Origin: Chloroflexota bacterium
Lineage (GTDB): Bacteria; Chloroflexota; Chloroflexia; Chloroflexales; Roseiflexaceae
NCBI GenBank assembly: GCA_018969485.1
Contig: JAGWYG010000027.1
Location: 1-36,206, forward strand
Length of the DNA: 36,206 bases
Direction of reading: 5' to 3'
Below the pieces are notes generated by a model. The model worked only from the letters and a program-made list of their open reading frames with translations. It made no database searches and was not told the DNA's origin. Every line of letters begins with the position of its first letter. The first letter of the stretch is position 1. This document shows positions 24,610 to 33,470 of this stretch, piece after piece. The position numbers and the translations under genes were made by a program.

Positions 24610-27069
24610 TCAGCCCCGCTGCACATCGTAGAGCGAGCGCACCTGCGGCACGCGGTCGCCCAGCCCGGCGACCGGCACCAGCCAGGGATCGTCGGGGAAG
24701 ACGTCGAGGTACTGCTCGCCCCAGCGCACATCATCGCCGGCAGCGAGCCACACCCCCCTGGCCGGGCAGGCCGCCCACACGCGGACGGTCGCGGCATCGC
24801 AGCGCTCGAGCGTGAGCACCGGATCGTGCAGGTGCAGGTACTTGAACGGTTCGGGCCACGCCGCCGCGCGCGCCACCACCTGCCCGGCGACCAGCAGGCG
24901 CAGCGCCACGACATCATCGTCGGCGCACGCGACGCCGCCGAGCTCGCAGGCCTGGTTCGGGCCGAGCGTCACCGCGACGCGCAGGCTGCCACGCAGCGCG
25001 CCCGCCAGGCTCCAGCGCCGCAGTTCCAGCACGCCAGACACCGGCGCCGGCGTGCCGTTGACCGCCCAGTAGCGCGCGGCCGACGCGCCCTCGTGCACTA
25101 CGCCGAGGGCGACCGGCGCCAGCGCCCGCGCCACCGCGGCGCACGCCAGTTTGGGCCGCAGCCAGTAGTCCGTGATCGCCCAGCTCGTGACCGGCCAGCA
25201 ATCGTTGAGCTGCCAGACCAGCGCCCCCGCGGTGCTGCGCCGGCCGGGCGCACCCCAGCGGCGGCGCCAGCCGCCATACGCCGCCGCCAGCGCCTCGGCC
25301 TGGATGACCTGCGTCGCGTAGATCATGCCGTCGAGATCGGCGGGCACCCGGAGGTTGTCGACGAGATACGCCATCAGGCGCATCGGGCCGCCCGCAGCCT
25401 TGTTGTGGTGATCGAGGGTGCGGCTCTGCGGGAAGCGTTCGTCCGGCACGGTGAACGCCTCGATCGTCGCGCGCGCCGGCAGCGCCTGCATGCCAAACTC
25501 GCTGACAAACCGGCCGGCATAGTGGGGATACGCCTGATAGGGCGCCATCACGCCGTGCCATACGTCCCATACGTGCCGATCGCCCACCGTGCCATCGGCG
25601 GTGGTGTGCCCGGCGTACGGGCTGCCCGGCCAGTACGGCCGGGCCGGATCGAGCTGTGCCACTATCGCCGGCAGATCCTGCTCGTAGAGCACCCGTGCCG
25701 GGAAGCGCCCCGCCGCATCGGGCGGCTGTGCCGCATCATAGGCACCGATCGACTCGGCGATCTGATAATCCTCGTTGTTGCCACACCACAGCGCCAGGCA
25801 CGGCCGATCGCGCAGCCGACGCACCTGGGCCTCCGCCTCGGCCCGCACCAGCATGCGAAAGGCGTCGTCTGCCGGGTAGATACCGCAGCCGAACATGAAA
25901 TCCTGCCACACCAGCACGCCGAGGTCATCACAGGCCTCGTAGAACGCGTCGTGTTCGTAGATGCCGCCGCCCCACACGCGCAGCATCACCATGTTGAGCG
26001 TCACCGCATGCTCGACCCACGCCCGATAGCGCGCCGGCGTGATGCGCGGCAGCAGCGAGTCGGCCGGAATCCAGTTCGCCCCGCCACAGAAGATCTCGAC
26101 GCCGTTGACGCAGAACACGAAGCTGCTGCCCGGCTCGGCGGCGAGCGGCGCCTGGATCAGCCGCAGCGCACGGATGCCGATGCGTCGCTCCAGCCGCTCC
26201 AGCACACTGCCATCAGCGGCGCACGCCGTCAGCACCACCGTGTAGCGGGCCTGCGCGCCATACCCCGCCGGCCACCACAGCGCCGGCCGCGCCAGCTCCA
26301 GCCGCGCCGTCGCCAACCCCTGGTCCGGCCGCAGTTCGGCCGCCGTCACCAGCGCGCCGGCCGGATCATGGATCGCCAGCCGCACCACGGCCACCGCGCC
26401 CGTGACGCGCAGCGCCGGCGCCACCGTCGCCGTCGCGTGATCGTCTGCCAGCGTCACCGGCAGGTGCACCTCGGCGATCCGGCCGCGCGCGCGCTCGATG
26501 CGCACCGGCAGCCATGGGCCGCTCGTCAGCAGCACCGGGCCCCAGTCCCAGCCGTAGTGGTACTGCGCCTTGCGCACATGTACCCGGCTGGCGTCGCCGT
26601 TCCACACCGGATGGGTGCCATGCTGCGCCTCGCGCGCCCTGCCATGCTGCCACGCCGATGCGAAGCGGATCACCAGCAGGTTCTCGCCCGGCCGCGCCAC
26701 GTCCGTGACATCACACCGCCACGGCACGAACATGTTCTCGCTGCGGCCCAGCCACGTGTCGTTCAGCCAGATGTCGGCGATGGTATCCAGCCCGTCGCAG
26801 CACAGCACGGTGCGCTCACCCGCCGCCGGCGGCGCCAGCATCACGCGGCAGCGGTAGATCCAGTCGGCCTCACCGACCCACTGCACGGCTGTCTCATTCA
26901 GGCCGAAGAACGGATCGGGGATCAGGCCGTGGCGCAGCAGATCCTGGTGCACCACGCCCGGCACCGTCGCCGGCAGCCAGCCGGCATCGCTGCCCCAGAT
27001 CGCCGGCAGCGCGTCGAGCGCATCGGCGCGGCGCACCTCCCAGCCGGCATCGATCACGACCTGGTTCAT
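24610..27069 (-). CDS. Beta-mannosidase-type glycoside hydrolase family 2 (819 aa)
   Basis: N-terminal sugar-binding domain with WLPATVPGVVHQDLL and the ADIWLNDTWLGRSENMF segment, an Ig-like domain, then a TIM barrel. The acid/base is Glu433 in WCGNNED and the nucleophile Glu524 in VSEFGMQA, both typical of GH2 beta-mannosidases. YHYGWDWGP is another subgroup hallmark. No signal peptide, so it acts in the cytoplasm on beta-mannosides. AAAGGA lies about eight bases before the ATG. It converges with glgA across 58 bp holding only a weak hairpin (about 24579-24597). Likely monocistronic. Confidence 0.94.
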   Translation of the reverse strand: MNQVVIDAGWEVRRADALDALPAIWGSDAGWLPATVPGVVHQDLLRHGLIPDPFFGLNETAVQWVGEADWIYRCRVMLAPPAAGERTVLCCDGLDTIADIWLNDTWLGRSENMFVPWRCDVTDVARPGENLLVIRFASAWQHGRAREAQHGTHPVWNGDASRVHVRKAQYHYGWDWGPVLLTSGPWLPVRIERARGRIAEVHLPVTLADDHATATVAPALRVTGAVAVVRLAIHDPAGALVTAAELRPDQGLATARLELARPALWWPAGYGAQARYTVVLTACAADGSVLERLERRIGIRALRLIQAPLAAEPGSSFVFCVNGVEIFCGGANWIPADSLLPRITPARYRAWVEHAVTLNMVMLRVWGGGIYEHDAFYEACDDLGVLVWQDFMFGCGIYPADDAFRMLVRAEAEAQVRRLRDRPCLALWCGNNEDYQIAESIGAYDAAQPPDAAGRFPARVLYEQDLPAIVAQLDPARPYWPGSPYAGHTTADGTVGDRHVWDVWHGVMAPYQAYPHYAGRFVSEFGMQALPARATIEAFTVPDERFPQSRTLDHHNKAAGGPMRLMAYLVDNLRVPADLDGMIYATQVIQAEALAAAYGGWRRRWGAPGRRSTAGALVWQLNDCWPVTSWAITDYWLRPKLACAAVARALAPVALGVVHEGASAARYWAVNGTPAPVSGVLELRRWSLAGALRGSLRVAVTLGPNQACELGGVACADDDVVALRLLVAGQVVARAAAWPEPFKYLHLHDPVLTLERCDAATVRVWAACPARGVWLAAGDDVRWGEQYLDVFPDDPWLVPVAGLGDRVPQVRSLYDVQRG

Positions 27070-27192
27070 CGTGTAGTCCTTTCGCGCATCATGCCCGCAT
27101 GATCATCCTGCCGGATGCGTGGTGGAACAGGCGCACATGCCACAGCAGCGCGCCGCCAGCGCCAACTGCGCCACAACCCGCGCGTGCCACGC

Positions 27193-27223
27193 TTGCCGTT
27201 CGGTCGCCATTATGCCATAATGG
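27193..27223 (+). promoter_or_regulatory. Promoter of a probably leaderless gene, with overlapping palindromic operator
   Basis: TTGCCG (27193-27198), a 17-base spacer and CATAAT (27216-27221) are followed by six bases and then ATG 27228. Transcription should therefore begin at or next to the start codon, and no ribosome site is present. A perfect palindrome CCATTATG-C-CATAATGG (27207-27223) covers the -10 box and could be a repressor site. Confidence 0.65.
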
Positions 27224-27227
27224 ATCC

Positions 27228-27740
27228 ATGAGCGGAGCGCGCGCCTACCTCGACATCGAGATGACGTTCGAATGGTCGATCACCGTCGTCGGCATCTATC
27301 GTCACGACTGCGGCACGCTGCAGTTCTGCGGCCCGGCCGTCACCGACGTCGCCATCTATGACGCGCTCGCCGGTGTCGGGACGGTCGTGACGTTCAACGG
27401 TGCGGGGTTTGATCTGCTGTGGCTGCGGCGGCGGCTGGCGATCGACCTGACCACCGACTTCGCCCACGACGACCTGATGGTGCGTTGCCGTCGGCGCGGG
27501 GTGCGCGGTGGCCTGAAGCAGATCGAGCAGCAATTCGGCATCACGCGCCGCAGCACAGGCCTGACCGGGCGCGATGCTCCGCGATTGTGGCATGAGTACG
27601 ATACCAACGGCGACGAGCAGGCGCTGGCGGCCTTGCTGGAATACAACCGCGAGGACGTCGTCAATCTGGCGCTGCTCGAACACCGGCTCGACGACGCGCC
27701 GGCGCCCGACATCCATCCGGCGGTGCAGGTGTGGCGCTGA
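27228..27740 (+). CDS. RNase H-like (YprB/DnaQ-type) exonuclease domain protein (170 aa)
   Basis: A single ribonuclease-H-fold exonuclease domain of the YprB type. Acidic motifs are in the right order: YLDIEM near residue 6 (DxE), TFNGAGFDLLWL near 52, AHDDLM near 80, and YNREDVVNLALLE near 140. It is likely a metal-dependent 3'-5' nuclease on DNA or RNA. It starts directly after a -10 box with no ribosome site and so is probably leaderless. The kinase gene follows 66 bp downstream on the same strand. Confidence 0.85.
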   Translation: MSGARAYLDIEMTFEWSITVVGIYRHDCGTLQFCGPAVTDVAIYDALAGVGTVVTFNGAGFDLLWLRRRLAIDLTTDFAHDDLMVRCRRRGVRGGLKQIEQQFGITRRSTGLTGRDAPRLWHEYDTNGDEQALAALLEYNREDVVNLALLEHRLDDAPAPDIHPAVQVWR

Positions 27741-27806
27741 GGCTCCATGCCGCAGCGCGACGCGGCACATGTCTCGGCGGATCACCAGCACGCAGGCGGG
27801 AACTCC

Positions 27807-29579
27807 ATGCAGGGTCGAGTCCTCAATCAACGCTACCGCATCGATCAGCCACTCGGCGATGGCGGCATGGCGCGCGTCTTCCTGGGCCAGGACCTGCGCC
27901 TCGGTCGGCGCGTTGCGATCAAGATGTTGCATGCCCAGTACGCCACCGACGGCAGCTTTCTCCGGCGCTTCCACCACGAGGCGCAGGCTGCGGCGCGCCT
28001 GCATCATCCCGCGATCGTCGATGTCTATGACGTCGGCCAGGATGGTGACGTCCACTACATCGTCATGGAGTACATCGACGGCGATGATCTCAAGACCGTC
28101 ATCACCCGCGGCGGTCGGCTGTCGCTCGACCAGGCACTCGATATCACGGCGGCGGCGGCAGATGCCCTCGAGGCGGCGCATCGGAGCGATATGGTCCATC
28201 GCGATGTCAAGCCGCAGAACATCATGCTGGCGCGCGACGGCACGGTCAAACTGGCCGACTTCGGCATCGCCAAGAGCCTGACGTCGAACTCGAACACCGA
28301 CACAATCTTCGGCACGGCCGATTACATCTCGCCGGAGCAGGCGCGCGGCTTGCCAGTCGCGCCACAGACCGACCTGTACTCGCTGGGGGTGACGCTGTTC
28401 GAACTGCTCACGGGGCAACTGCCGTTCCATGGCGATACGGCGGTCGCGGTCGCGATGCAGCATGTCAGCGCGGCACCGCCACCGCTGCGCAGCGTCGACG
28501 AGCGTATCCCGCCGGCGATCGAGGCGCTGGTGCTGATGGCGATGGCCAAGGATCCCGAGGATCGGCCGGCGTCGGCGCGTGAATTTGCCCGCGCGCTGCG
28601 CTCGCTGCGCGGCGGCGACCGTGATGGCAGCGCCGTCCGTGCGATGACGCCCATCCGCACTCCGGCCGCGAGCCGGCCGACGGTGCGCATTCCACCGACG
28701 CCCCGCACGCCGCTGCCGGCACCGCGCAGCGCGGCGGCGGCGGCTCCGCTGCCGGCGGGTGGCGCGGTGCGCGATTTCGGCCTGCTGGCGCTGGGCCTGA
28801 TCGTGCTCGGCGTCGTGCTGGCGCTGGTGTACCTGTTCGTCAGCGGCGTCTTCGACGGCCTGTTCGCGTTCAGCGGCGCACCACGCCCGGCCGTGCCGAC
28901 GATGGTCCTGCCGACGGCGACGCCGGACAGCACGCCCACCAGCGCGCCCACGGTGACGCTGCAACGCATGCCGTCGCTGATCGGCCGCGATGAACGCGAC
29001 GCGCTGACGGTGCTCGATGCCAGCGGCATCCGGGCGCTGGCGGATCCGCCACGCTACGATGAGGCCGTGGCCGAGGGCGTCGTCATCGACCAGTTTCCGC
29101 CGCCGGGGGGGGTGATCGATGCGACGCTGCCGGTGACCTATGTGGTGAGCCTGGGGCCGGAACAGCTCACGCTGCCGTCGGTGGTGACAATGCGCGTGCA
29201 GGATGCCGATTTCCAGCTGCGCGGCATGGACCTGAACGTCCAGGTGATCGAGGCCAGCGACGCGATGAGCGAAGGGTTCGTCTTTCGCACGGCGCCCGAA
29301 GCCGGGGCGACGCTGCGCCGCGGCGATGTGGTGACGCTGTACGTCAGCCTGGGCGACAAGGTGCGCATGCCCGAGGTGACCGGCCTGCCCGAGGCAGACG
29401 CGCGTGCGCTCATCGAACAGCTCGGGCTGTTCGTGTCGTACAGCGACTACCAGGGCTGCGACAAGCTCGGCGCGCTGTGCGAGCGCTATGGCCCGGGCGT
29501 GGTGGTCAGTTCGGTGCCGCGCACCGGCGAGCTGATCGCGCGCGGCGATGGCGTGACGCTCGGCGTGCGCGCGCCCTGA
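27807..29579 (+). CDS. PknB-type serine/threonine protein kinase with PASTA repeats (590 aa)
   Basis: N-terminal Hanks-type kinase domain (about 5-265): glycine loop GDGGMARV, ATP lysine VAIKML (Lys39), catalytic HRDVKPQN (Asp133), DFG in KLADFGIAKS, and GTADYISPEQ in the activation segment. A Pro/Arg-rich linker follows, then one membrane helix (about 322-347) and three extracellular PASTA-like repeats from about 385 (MPSLIGRDERDALTVLD; VRMPEVTGLPEADARALIE). Such kinases sense cell-wall fragments and regulate envelope growth. ATG 27807 begins the conserved region, with GGCGGGAA upstream. The usual partners (PP2C phosphatase, FtsW/PBP) are absent here. It converges with the GT-C gene, whose stop is only four bases away. 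Confidence 0.93.
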   Translation: MQGRVLNQRYRIDQPLGDGGMARVFLGQDLRLGRRVAIKMLHAQYATDGSFLRRFHHEAQAAARLHHPAIVDVYDVGQDGDVHYIVMEYIDGDDLKTVITRGGRLSLDQALDITAAAADALEAAHRSDMVHRDVKPQNIMLARDGTVKLADFGIAKSLTSNSNTDTIFGTADYISPEQARGLPVAPQTDLYSLGVTLFELLTGQLPFHGDTAVAVAMQHVSAAPPPLRSVDERIPPAIEALVLMAMAKDPEDRPASAREFARALRSLRGGDRDGSAVRAMTPIRTPAASRPTVRIPPTPRTPLPAPRSAAAAAPLPAGGAVRDFGLLALGLIVLGVVLALVYLFVSGVFDGLFAFSGAPRPAVPTMVLPTATPDSTPTSAPTVTLQRMPSLIGRDERDALTVLDASGIRALADPPRYDEAVAEGVVIDQFPPPGGVIDATLPVTYVVSLGPEQLTLPSVVTMRVQDADFQLRGMDLNVQVIEASDAMSEGFVFRTAPEAGATLRRGDVVTLYVSLGDKVRMPEVTGLPEADARALIEQLGLFVSYSDYQGCDKLGALCERYGPGVVVSSVPRTGELIARGDGVTLGVRAP

Positions 29580-29583
29580 GCCG

Positions 29584-31803
29584 TCAGGGTGCGGCGTCGC
29601 GCCGCAGGTACAATACCAGCGCGTGGCCCTCGGGGCCGCGGACGACGACCCGCTCGTAGGCGGCGTCGAAGGGCGCCCAGCCGATCAGCCCGCCGGCCGA
29701 GTTGAACGGGATGATCGCCGGCCGCCGCGCCAGGACGTACTCCCGATCCGACTTCTCGGAGCCGGCGACGCCCTGGCCCATGGTGTCGACGTCCAGGTGG
29801 GCGATGTGCAGGTCGTTCAGACCGAGCATGTCGAGCACTGGCCGCTCGGCGTAGTAGGCCAGCGCGCCGGCGATCCCGGTGGCGACGAGCGTGCCCGGCG
29901 CGGTGTTGGCGCGGATCCACAGGCCGATCTCGCGGTTCTTGTCGACGACGCTCTGCTCGCTCCAGATGCCGTTGCCGCCGGCGAGCGAGCGCGCGCCGAC
30001 CTGCTGGGGCAGCGCGGCGAGCAGCAGCAGCGCGATACCGAGGCTGGCGAGCACCCGGCCGGCGCGCAGCGCGGCGATCTGCTGCAGCGCGGCGCCGGCG
30101 AGCAGCGCCAGCAGCGGCGTGAGCGGCGCGAAGAAGCGATAGCGCGGGAAGTGGTCGCCGCCGACGGCGATGATGTACCCGCTGTAGGCCACCACGATCA
30201 CCAGGCTGAGCCGGGTGAGCGGGGCCGGCGTGGCGCGCCCGCGCCACCACCAGCAGGCCGCGCCCGCCGCCACAATCAGCCACCACGGCCCGAGCAGCGC
30301 CGCGAACGCGGCGGCATATTCCAGCCCACGCCATACCTGCGCGCCGGTCGCGCCCACCTTGGCGTAGAAGGTATTGGGCAGCGGATAGCCGTAGTAGGCG
30401 AAGCGCGCCAGGTAGTACGGCCCGAAGATCGCCAGCGCCGCCAGCGCCAGCGGTGCCGCCGCGCCGAGTGCGCCGCGCCAGTCGCGCCGCCGCAGGTGTG
30501 GCGCCAGCAGCACCAGCCCGGTCAGGCCGGCCACCAGCACGCCCTCGGGGCGGGTCAGCGCGGCCAGCGCCAGCACGGCCCCCGCCGACGCCGGCCGCGC
30601 TGCGCCCGCCAGCACCACGCCCGCCAGCACCAGCATGGTGAACAGCGCCGTCTCCATGCCGCTGCCCCGGGCCGTCCACACGACGAACGCCACGCTCGAC
30701 ACCAGCGCGGCCGCGGCGCCGGCCGCCGCCAGCGGCCCCCACGTGTGCGCCGCGGCGCGGTACGTCAGCGCCAGCGTCACCAGTGACGCCAGCGCCGTCA
30801 GCACCAGGCCGGCGCCCGTCGGCGGCAGCCCGGCCGCCAGCACCGGAATGAACAGCACAACCCACAGGAAGTTGGTGTAGCCCTCGACGCGCTCGCCCGG
30901 ATTATAGACCAGGCCATGGCCGGCGAGGGCGTTGGCGGCGTAGCGGAATGAAATATACGCGTCGTCGATGGTCCACACGCCGAGCCATTCGATGGCGGCG
31001 ACCAGGCTGGCGCCGGCGAGCAGCGGCACGAGCATGCGCCAGCGCCCTGGCTCGACGAGCGCGGCGAGCCAGCAGGCCACGACCAGCAGCGCAATGCGCG
31101 CCTCGAGCGTCAGGCGGTGTGGTGCGCCCAGCAGCAGCAGCGCGATCACGCCGGCGCAGGCTGCCAGCGCGAAGCCGGCCGCGCGCTGCGGCTGGCCGCG
31201 CCCGAGCAGCCAGGCGCACCCCGCGAGCACCGCCAGCGTCGCCAGCCATGCGCCCGCCGGCGAGCGCGCGGGTGCCATACCGGTGAGCCACAGCCCGCCG
31301 TAGGCGATGCCGAGCACGCGCGGACTGGCCAGATCGGGCGTCTGCCCGCTGGCGAGCCACACCAGCAGATCCGGCGCATGCGGCGTGTCGCGCGGCGGCA
31401 CCAGCACCTCGAGGCGCCGCCACTGCGCCGGCGCCGCCAGCGTCACACGCAGCGCCCGGTCGATCTCCAGCGTGGTGACGACCGGCGTGCCGTCGGGGCG
31501 GCAGCCGCACAGGCGCAGCGTCAGGCGCACTGGCGCGCCGAAGCGCTGGCCGGCGCGCACCAGCAGGCTGGCGACGCCATCGGTCCAGCGGAATGTCGTG
31601 CCGGCGGCCGATTCGGCCTCGTAGAAGCCGAACATGTTGCGCACCGCAGCAGTCTCGCCCTGGGCGATGAACGGCGCCTCGGCGCCGGCCGGCAGCGCCA
31701 GTCCGTGCGCCGGGCGCGGCGCCAGCCAGATCAGTGCCGCCGTGCCGATGGCGACCAGCAGCGCCAGCCAGGTGGCACGCGGTGTCGTGAATGCTCTCCC
31801 CAT
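29584..31803 (-). CDS. GT-C fold membrane glycosyltransferase-like protein (739 aa)
   Basis: Large polytopic membrane protein with a dozen or so hydrophobic helices. The motif [20 protein letters not shown], followed by [15 protein letters not shown], carries the DD pair typical of GT-C transferases that use polyprenyl-linked sugars (AftB/ArnT-like relatives). An N-terminal soluble segment after the first helix and a C-terminal region (about 620-739) face outside. It probably glycosylates an envelope polymer or protein; acceptor unknown. ATG 31803 lies six bases after a perfect TATAAT, suggesting a leaderless transcript; ATG 31821 would place that -10 inside the coding sequence. Confidence 0.85.
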   Translation of the reverse strand: MGRAFTTPRATWLALLVAIGTAALIWLAPRPAHGLALPAGAEAPFIAQGETAAVRNMFGFYEAESAAGTTFRWTDGVASLLVRAGQRFGAPVRLTLRLCGCRPDGTPVVTTLEIDRALRVTLAAPAQWRRLEVLVPPRDTPHAPDLLVWLASGQTPDLASPRVLGIAYGGLWLTGMAPARSPAGAWLATLAVLAGCAWLLGRGQPQRAAGFALAACAGVIALLLLGAPHRLTLEARIALLVVACWLAALVEPGRWRMLVPLLAGASLVAAIEWLGVWTIDDAYISFRYAANALAGHGLVYNPGERVEGYTNFLWVVLFIPVLAAGLPPTGAGLVLTALASLVTLALTYRAAAHTWGPLAAAGAAAALVSSVAFVVWTARGSGMETALFTMLVLAGVVLAGAARPASAGAVLALAALTRPEGVLVAGLTGLVLLAPHLRRRDWRGALGAAAPLALAALAIFGPYYLARFAYYGYPLPNTFYAKVGATGAQVWRGLEYAAAFAALLGPWWLIVAAGAACWWWRGRATPAPLTRLSLVIVVAYSGYIIAVGGDHFPRYRFFAPLTPLLALLAGAALQQIAALRAGRVLASLGIALLLLAALPQQVGARSLAGGNGIWSEQSVVDKNREIGLWIRANTAPGTLVATGIAGALAYYAERPVLDMLGLNDLHIAHLDVDTMGQGVAGSEKSDREYVLARRPAIIPFNSAGGLIGWAPFDAAYERVVVRGPEGHALVLYLRRDAAP

Positions 31804-31809
31804 GCCGCT

Positions 31810-31815
31810 ATTATA
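31810..31815 (-). promoter_or_regulatory. -10 element TATAAT directly upstream of the GT-C gene
   Basis: On the minus strand TATAAT ends six bases before ATG 31803, leaving no leader. The -35 region is poor (TGATCA at an 18-base spacing is the closest). Together with the gene at 27228 this suggests leaderless starts in this organism. Confidence 0.45.
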
Positions 31816-31910
31816 GGGCATGCGCGGCGTCGGTGATCATTGCAGGATCATGGGCCGCAGCCGGCGCGATTCCCATCCGCTTCCAACCAACATCGGCGAG
31901 CATGTGGGCG

Positions 31911-31930
31911 GCACCGGGAATGCCCGGTGC
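31911..31930 (+). promoter_or_regulatory. Hairpin in the leader of the haem-binding protein gene
   Basis: GCACCGGG-AATG-CCCGGTGC is a perfect 8-bp stem just upstream of the GAGAGGAG ribosome site. It could stabilise the mRNA or modulate initiation. No known regulatory family is recognised. Confidence 0.45.
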
Positions 31931-31953
31931 GCAACCCGGAGAGGAGCACCCTG

Positions 31954-32448
31954 ATGTCCCTGATTCGTGCGGCATTGCACCACAATCGAGTACGCCTCGC
32001 GCTCGGCGCGGCGTTGGTGCTGGTGGCCATCCAACTCATGCCATATGGCCGGGCGCAGGCCAACCCGCCCGTGCTCGCCGAGCCCGCGTGGGATTCGCCC
32101 GGCACCCGTGCGCTGTTCATGCGGGCCTGCGCCGACTGCCACAGCAACGAGACGCGCTGGCCGTGGTATACGGCGGTGGCGCCGGCGTCGTGGCTGATCG
32201 CCCGCGATGTGGCCGAGGGCCGCGAGAAGCTCAACGTGTCGGAATGGGGCCGCGGCGCACAGGACGCCGACGAGGCGGCCGACACGGTGCGCGAGGGCGA
32301 GATGCCGCCGTGGTTCTATCTGCCGCTGCATGCCGAGGCGGCGCTCAGCCCCGCCGAGCGTCAGGCGCTGATCGCCGGCCTGGTGGCGACCTTCGGCGAC
32401 GAGGGTGGCGGGCGGCCGCGACGTACCGCCGAGGGCGATGACGACTGA
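31954..32448 (+). CDS. Haem-binding domain (Haem_bd) c-type cytochrome-like protein (164 aa)
   Basis: An N-terminal membrane anchor or uncleaved signal (about 14-29) is followed by one c-type haem motif CADCH (Cys59, Cys62, His63). The sequences [20 protein letters not shown] and [19 protein letters not shown] are hallmarks of the Haem_bd family; the Met in MPPW may be the distal ligand. It should be exported and carry covalent haem outside the membrane, with a role in electron transfer or redox sensing. GGAG lies eight bases before the ATG. The acidic C-terminal tail is Arg/Gly/Asp-rich. No cytochrome maturation genes nearby. Confidence 0.92.
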   Translation: MSLIRAALHHNRVRLALGAALVLVAIQLMPYGRAQANPPVLAEPAWDSPGTRALFMRACADCHSNETRWPWYTAVAPASWLIARDVAEGREKLNVSEWGRGAQDADEAADTVREGEMPPWFYLPLHAEAALSPAERQALIAGLVATFGDEGGGRPRRTAEGDDD

Positions 32449-32483
32449 GCAGCCGATCGCCGGCCGCACGCACGCGGGGGCAC

Positions 32484-32913
32484 GATCCGCGCCGCATCGG
32501 CATGCGCGGTCGTGCCTCTGCCACGGCGCCGGGGCATCAGCCGGGCGCTGCCGCCAGCACCAGCACCGGTGCGCCACCGCGTCACGCCAGCGCCCACGAG
32601 CGGCCGGCATCGCGCGTCTGCAGCAGCACGCCGTCGGTGCTGCCAGCCCATGCTGTGGACGGATCATCGCCCGACGGCGCCAGGCACGTGATCGCATCGA
32701 TCCGCGCCGCATCGGCATGCGCGGTCGTGCCTCTGCCACGGCGCCGGGGCATCAGCCGGGTGCTGCCGCCAGCACCAGCACCGGTGCGCCACCGCGCCAC
32801 GCCAGCGCCCACGAGCGGCCGGCATCGCGCGTCTGCAGCAGCATGCCGTCGGCGGTACCAGCCCACGCCGCAGCCGGATCATCGCCCGACGGCGCCAGGC
32901 ACGTGACGGCGCC
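32484..32913. repeat. 215-bp tandem duplication covering the 3' end of the BNR gene
   Basis: Copies at 32484-32698 and 32699-32913 align without gaps and are bounded by GATCCG at 32484, 32699 and 32914. Roughly the first 60 bases are identical; overall there are about a dozen or slightly more differences, mostly transitions. The proximal copy (32699-32913) encodes the C-terminus of the BNR protein. The distal copy is in another frame (215 is not divisible by three) and has TGA in place of the TGG in SWALAW, so it is a dead fragment. This accounts for the apparently empty 300 bases after the haem-protein gene. Confidence 0.9.
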
Positions 32914-33315
32914 GATCCGTTCGGCCGGCATGCGCGCCGCCTGCCAGTGGATGCCGCCATCCTCGCTGCGGAACAGCTGCGCGCCCGCCGCACCAGCGCC
33001 GAGCAACGCCGGCACACGCCCCTCCAGCGCCGCATAGGCCGTCGCGCCGGACAGCCGCGGCAGCGCGACGGCGCGCAGGCCCTGGCGCTGCACGACGCGC
33101 ACGCCGGGCGGCTGTGGCACCCGCGGCGCCACCTGCCAGCTTGCGCCACCATCAAAGCTCATCCAGCCACCGTCTGCACCACACCCCACCACCAGCGTCG
33201 CCGCGTCGAGCGCCTCCAGCGCCTCGACGCGCCGATCCGCCAGGATCATGCGCGGCAGCGCCGGCGACAGCCCGTCCCAGACCAGCAGCCCGGCCTCCGT
33301 CCCGATGAAGAGCAT
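32752..33315 (-). CDS. BNR/Asp-box repeat beta-propeller protein (187 aa)
   Basis: Asp-box motifs SFDGGASW, SEDGGIHW and TRDAGRSW occur at regular spacing, as in BNR/sialidase-like or YCF48-like propellers. At 187 residues it is shorter than a full propeller (usually over 300), so it may be truncated or form a partial blade set. The C-terminal ~55 residues come from the proximal copy of a 215-bp tandem duplication. No signal peptide is obvious. AGGAGG lies four bases before the second of two adjacent ATGs (33315), which I take as the start; 33318 is also possible. Divergent from the glutamine synthetase gene. Function unknown. Confidence 0.78.
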   Translation of the reverse strand: MLFIGTEAGLLVWDGLSPALPRMILADRRVEALEALDAATLVVGCGADGGWMSFDGGASWQVAPRVPQPPGVRVVQRQGLRAVALPRLSGATAYAALEGRVPALLGAGAAGAQLFRSEDGGIHWQAARMPAERIGAVTCLAPSGDDPAAAWAGTADGMLLQTRDAGRSWALAWRGGAPVLVLAAAPG

Positions 33316-33406
33316 CATCCCTCCTGACCCGACGGTTTGTACAGAATCGACAGACACGACGCAGTGCGGTTCGGATAGATTGCGGCTGCCCGTCGCACTG
33401 CCCGCA

Positions 33407-33415
33407 TGATACACT
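33407..33415 (+). promoter_or_regulatory. Candidate extended -10 promoter of the glutamine synthetase gene
   Basis: TG-A-TACACT lies 55 bases before ATG 33471. It fits an extended -10 element, and no convincing -35 box is seen. Confidence 0.45.
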
Positions 33416-33470
33416 GTGAGCGCGACGCGGTGCCCAGGGCGGCACACAGCAGAGAAGGATGCACATCACG

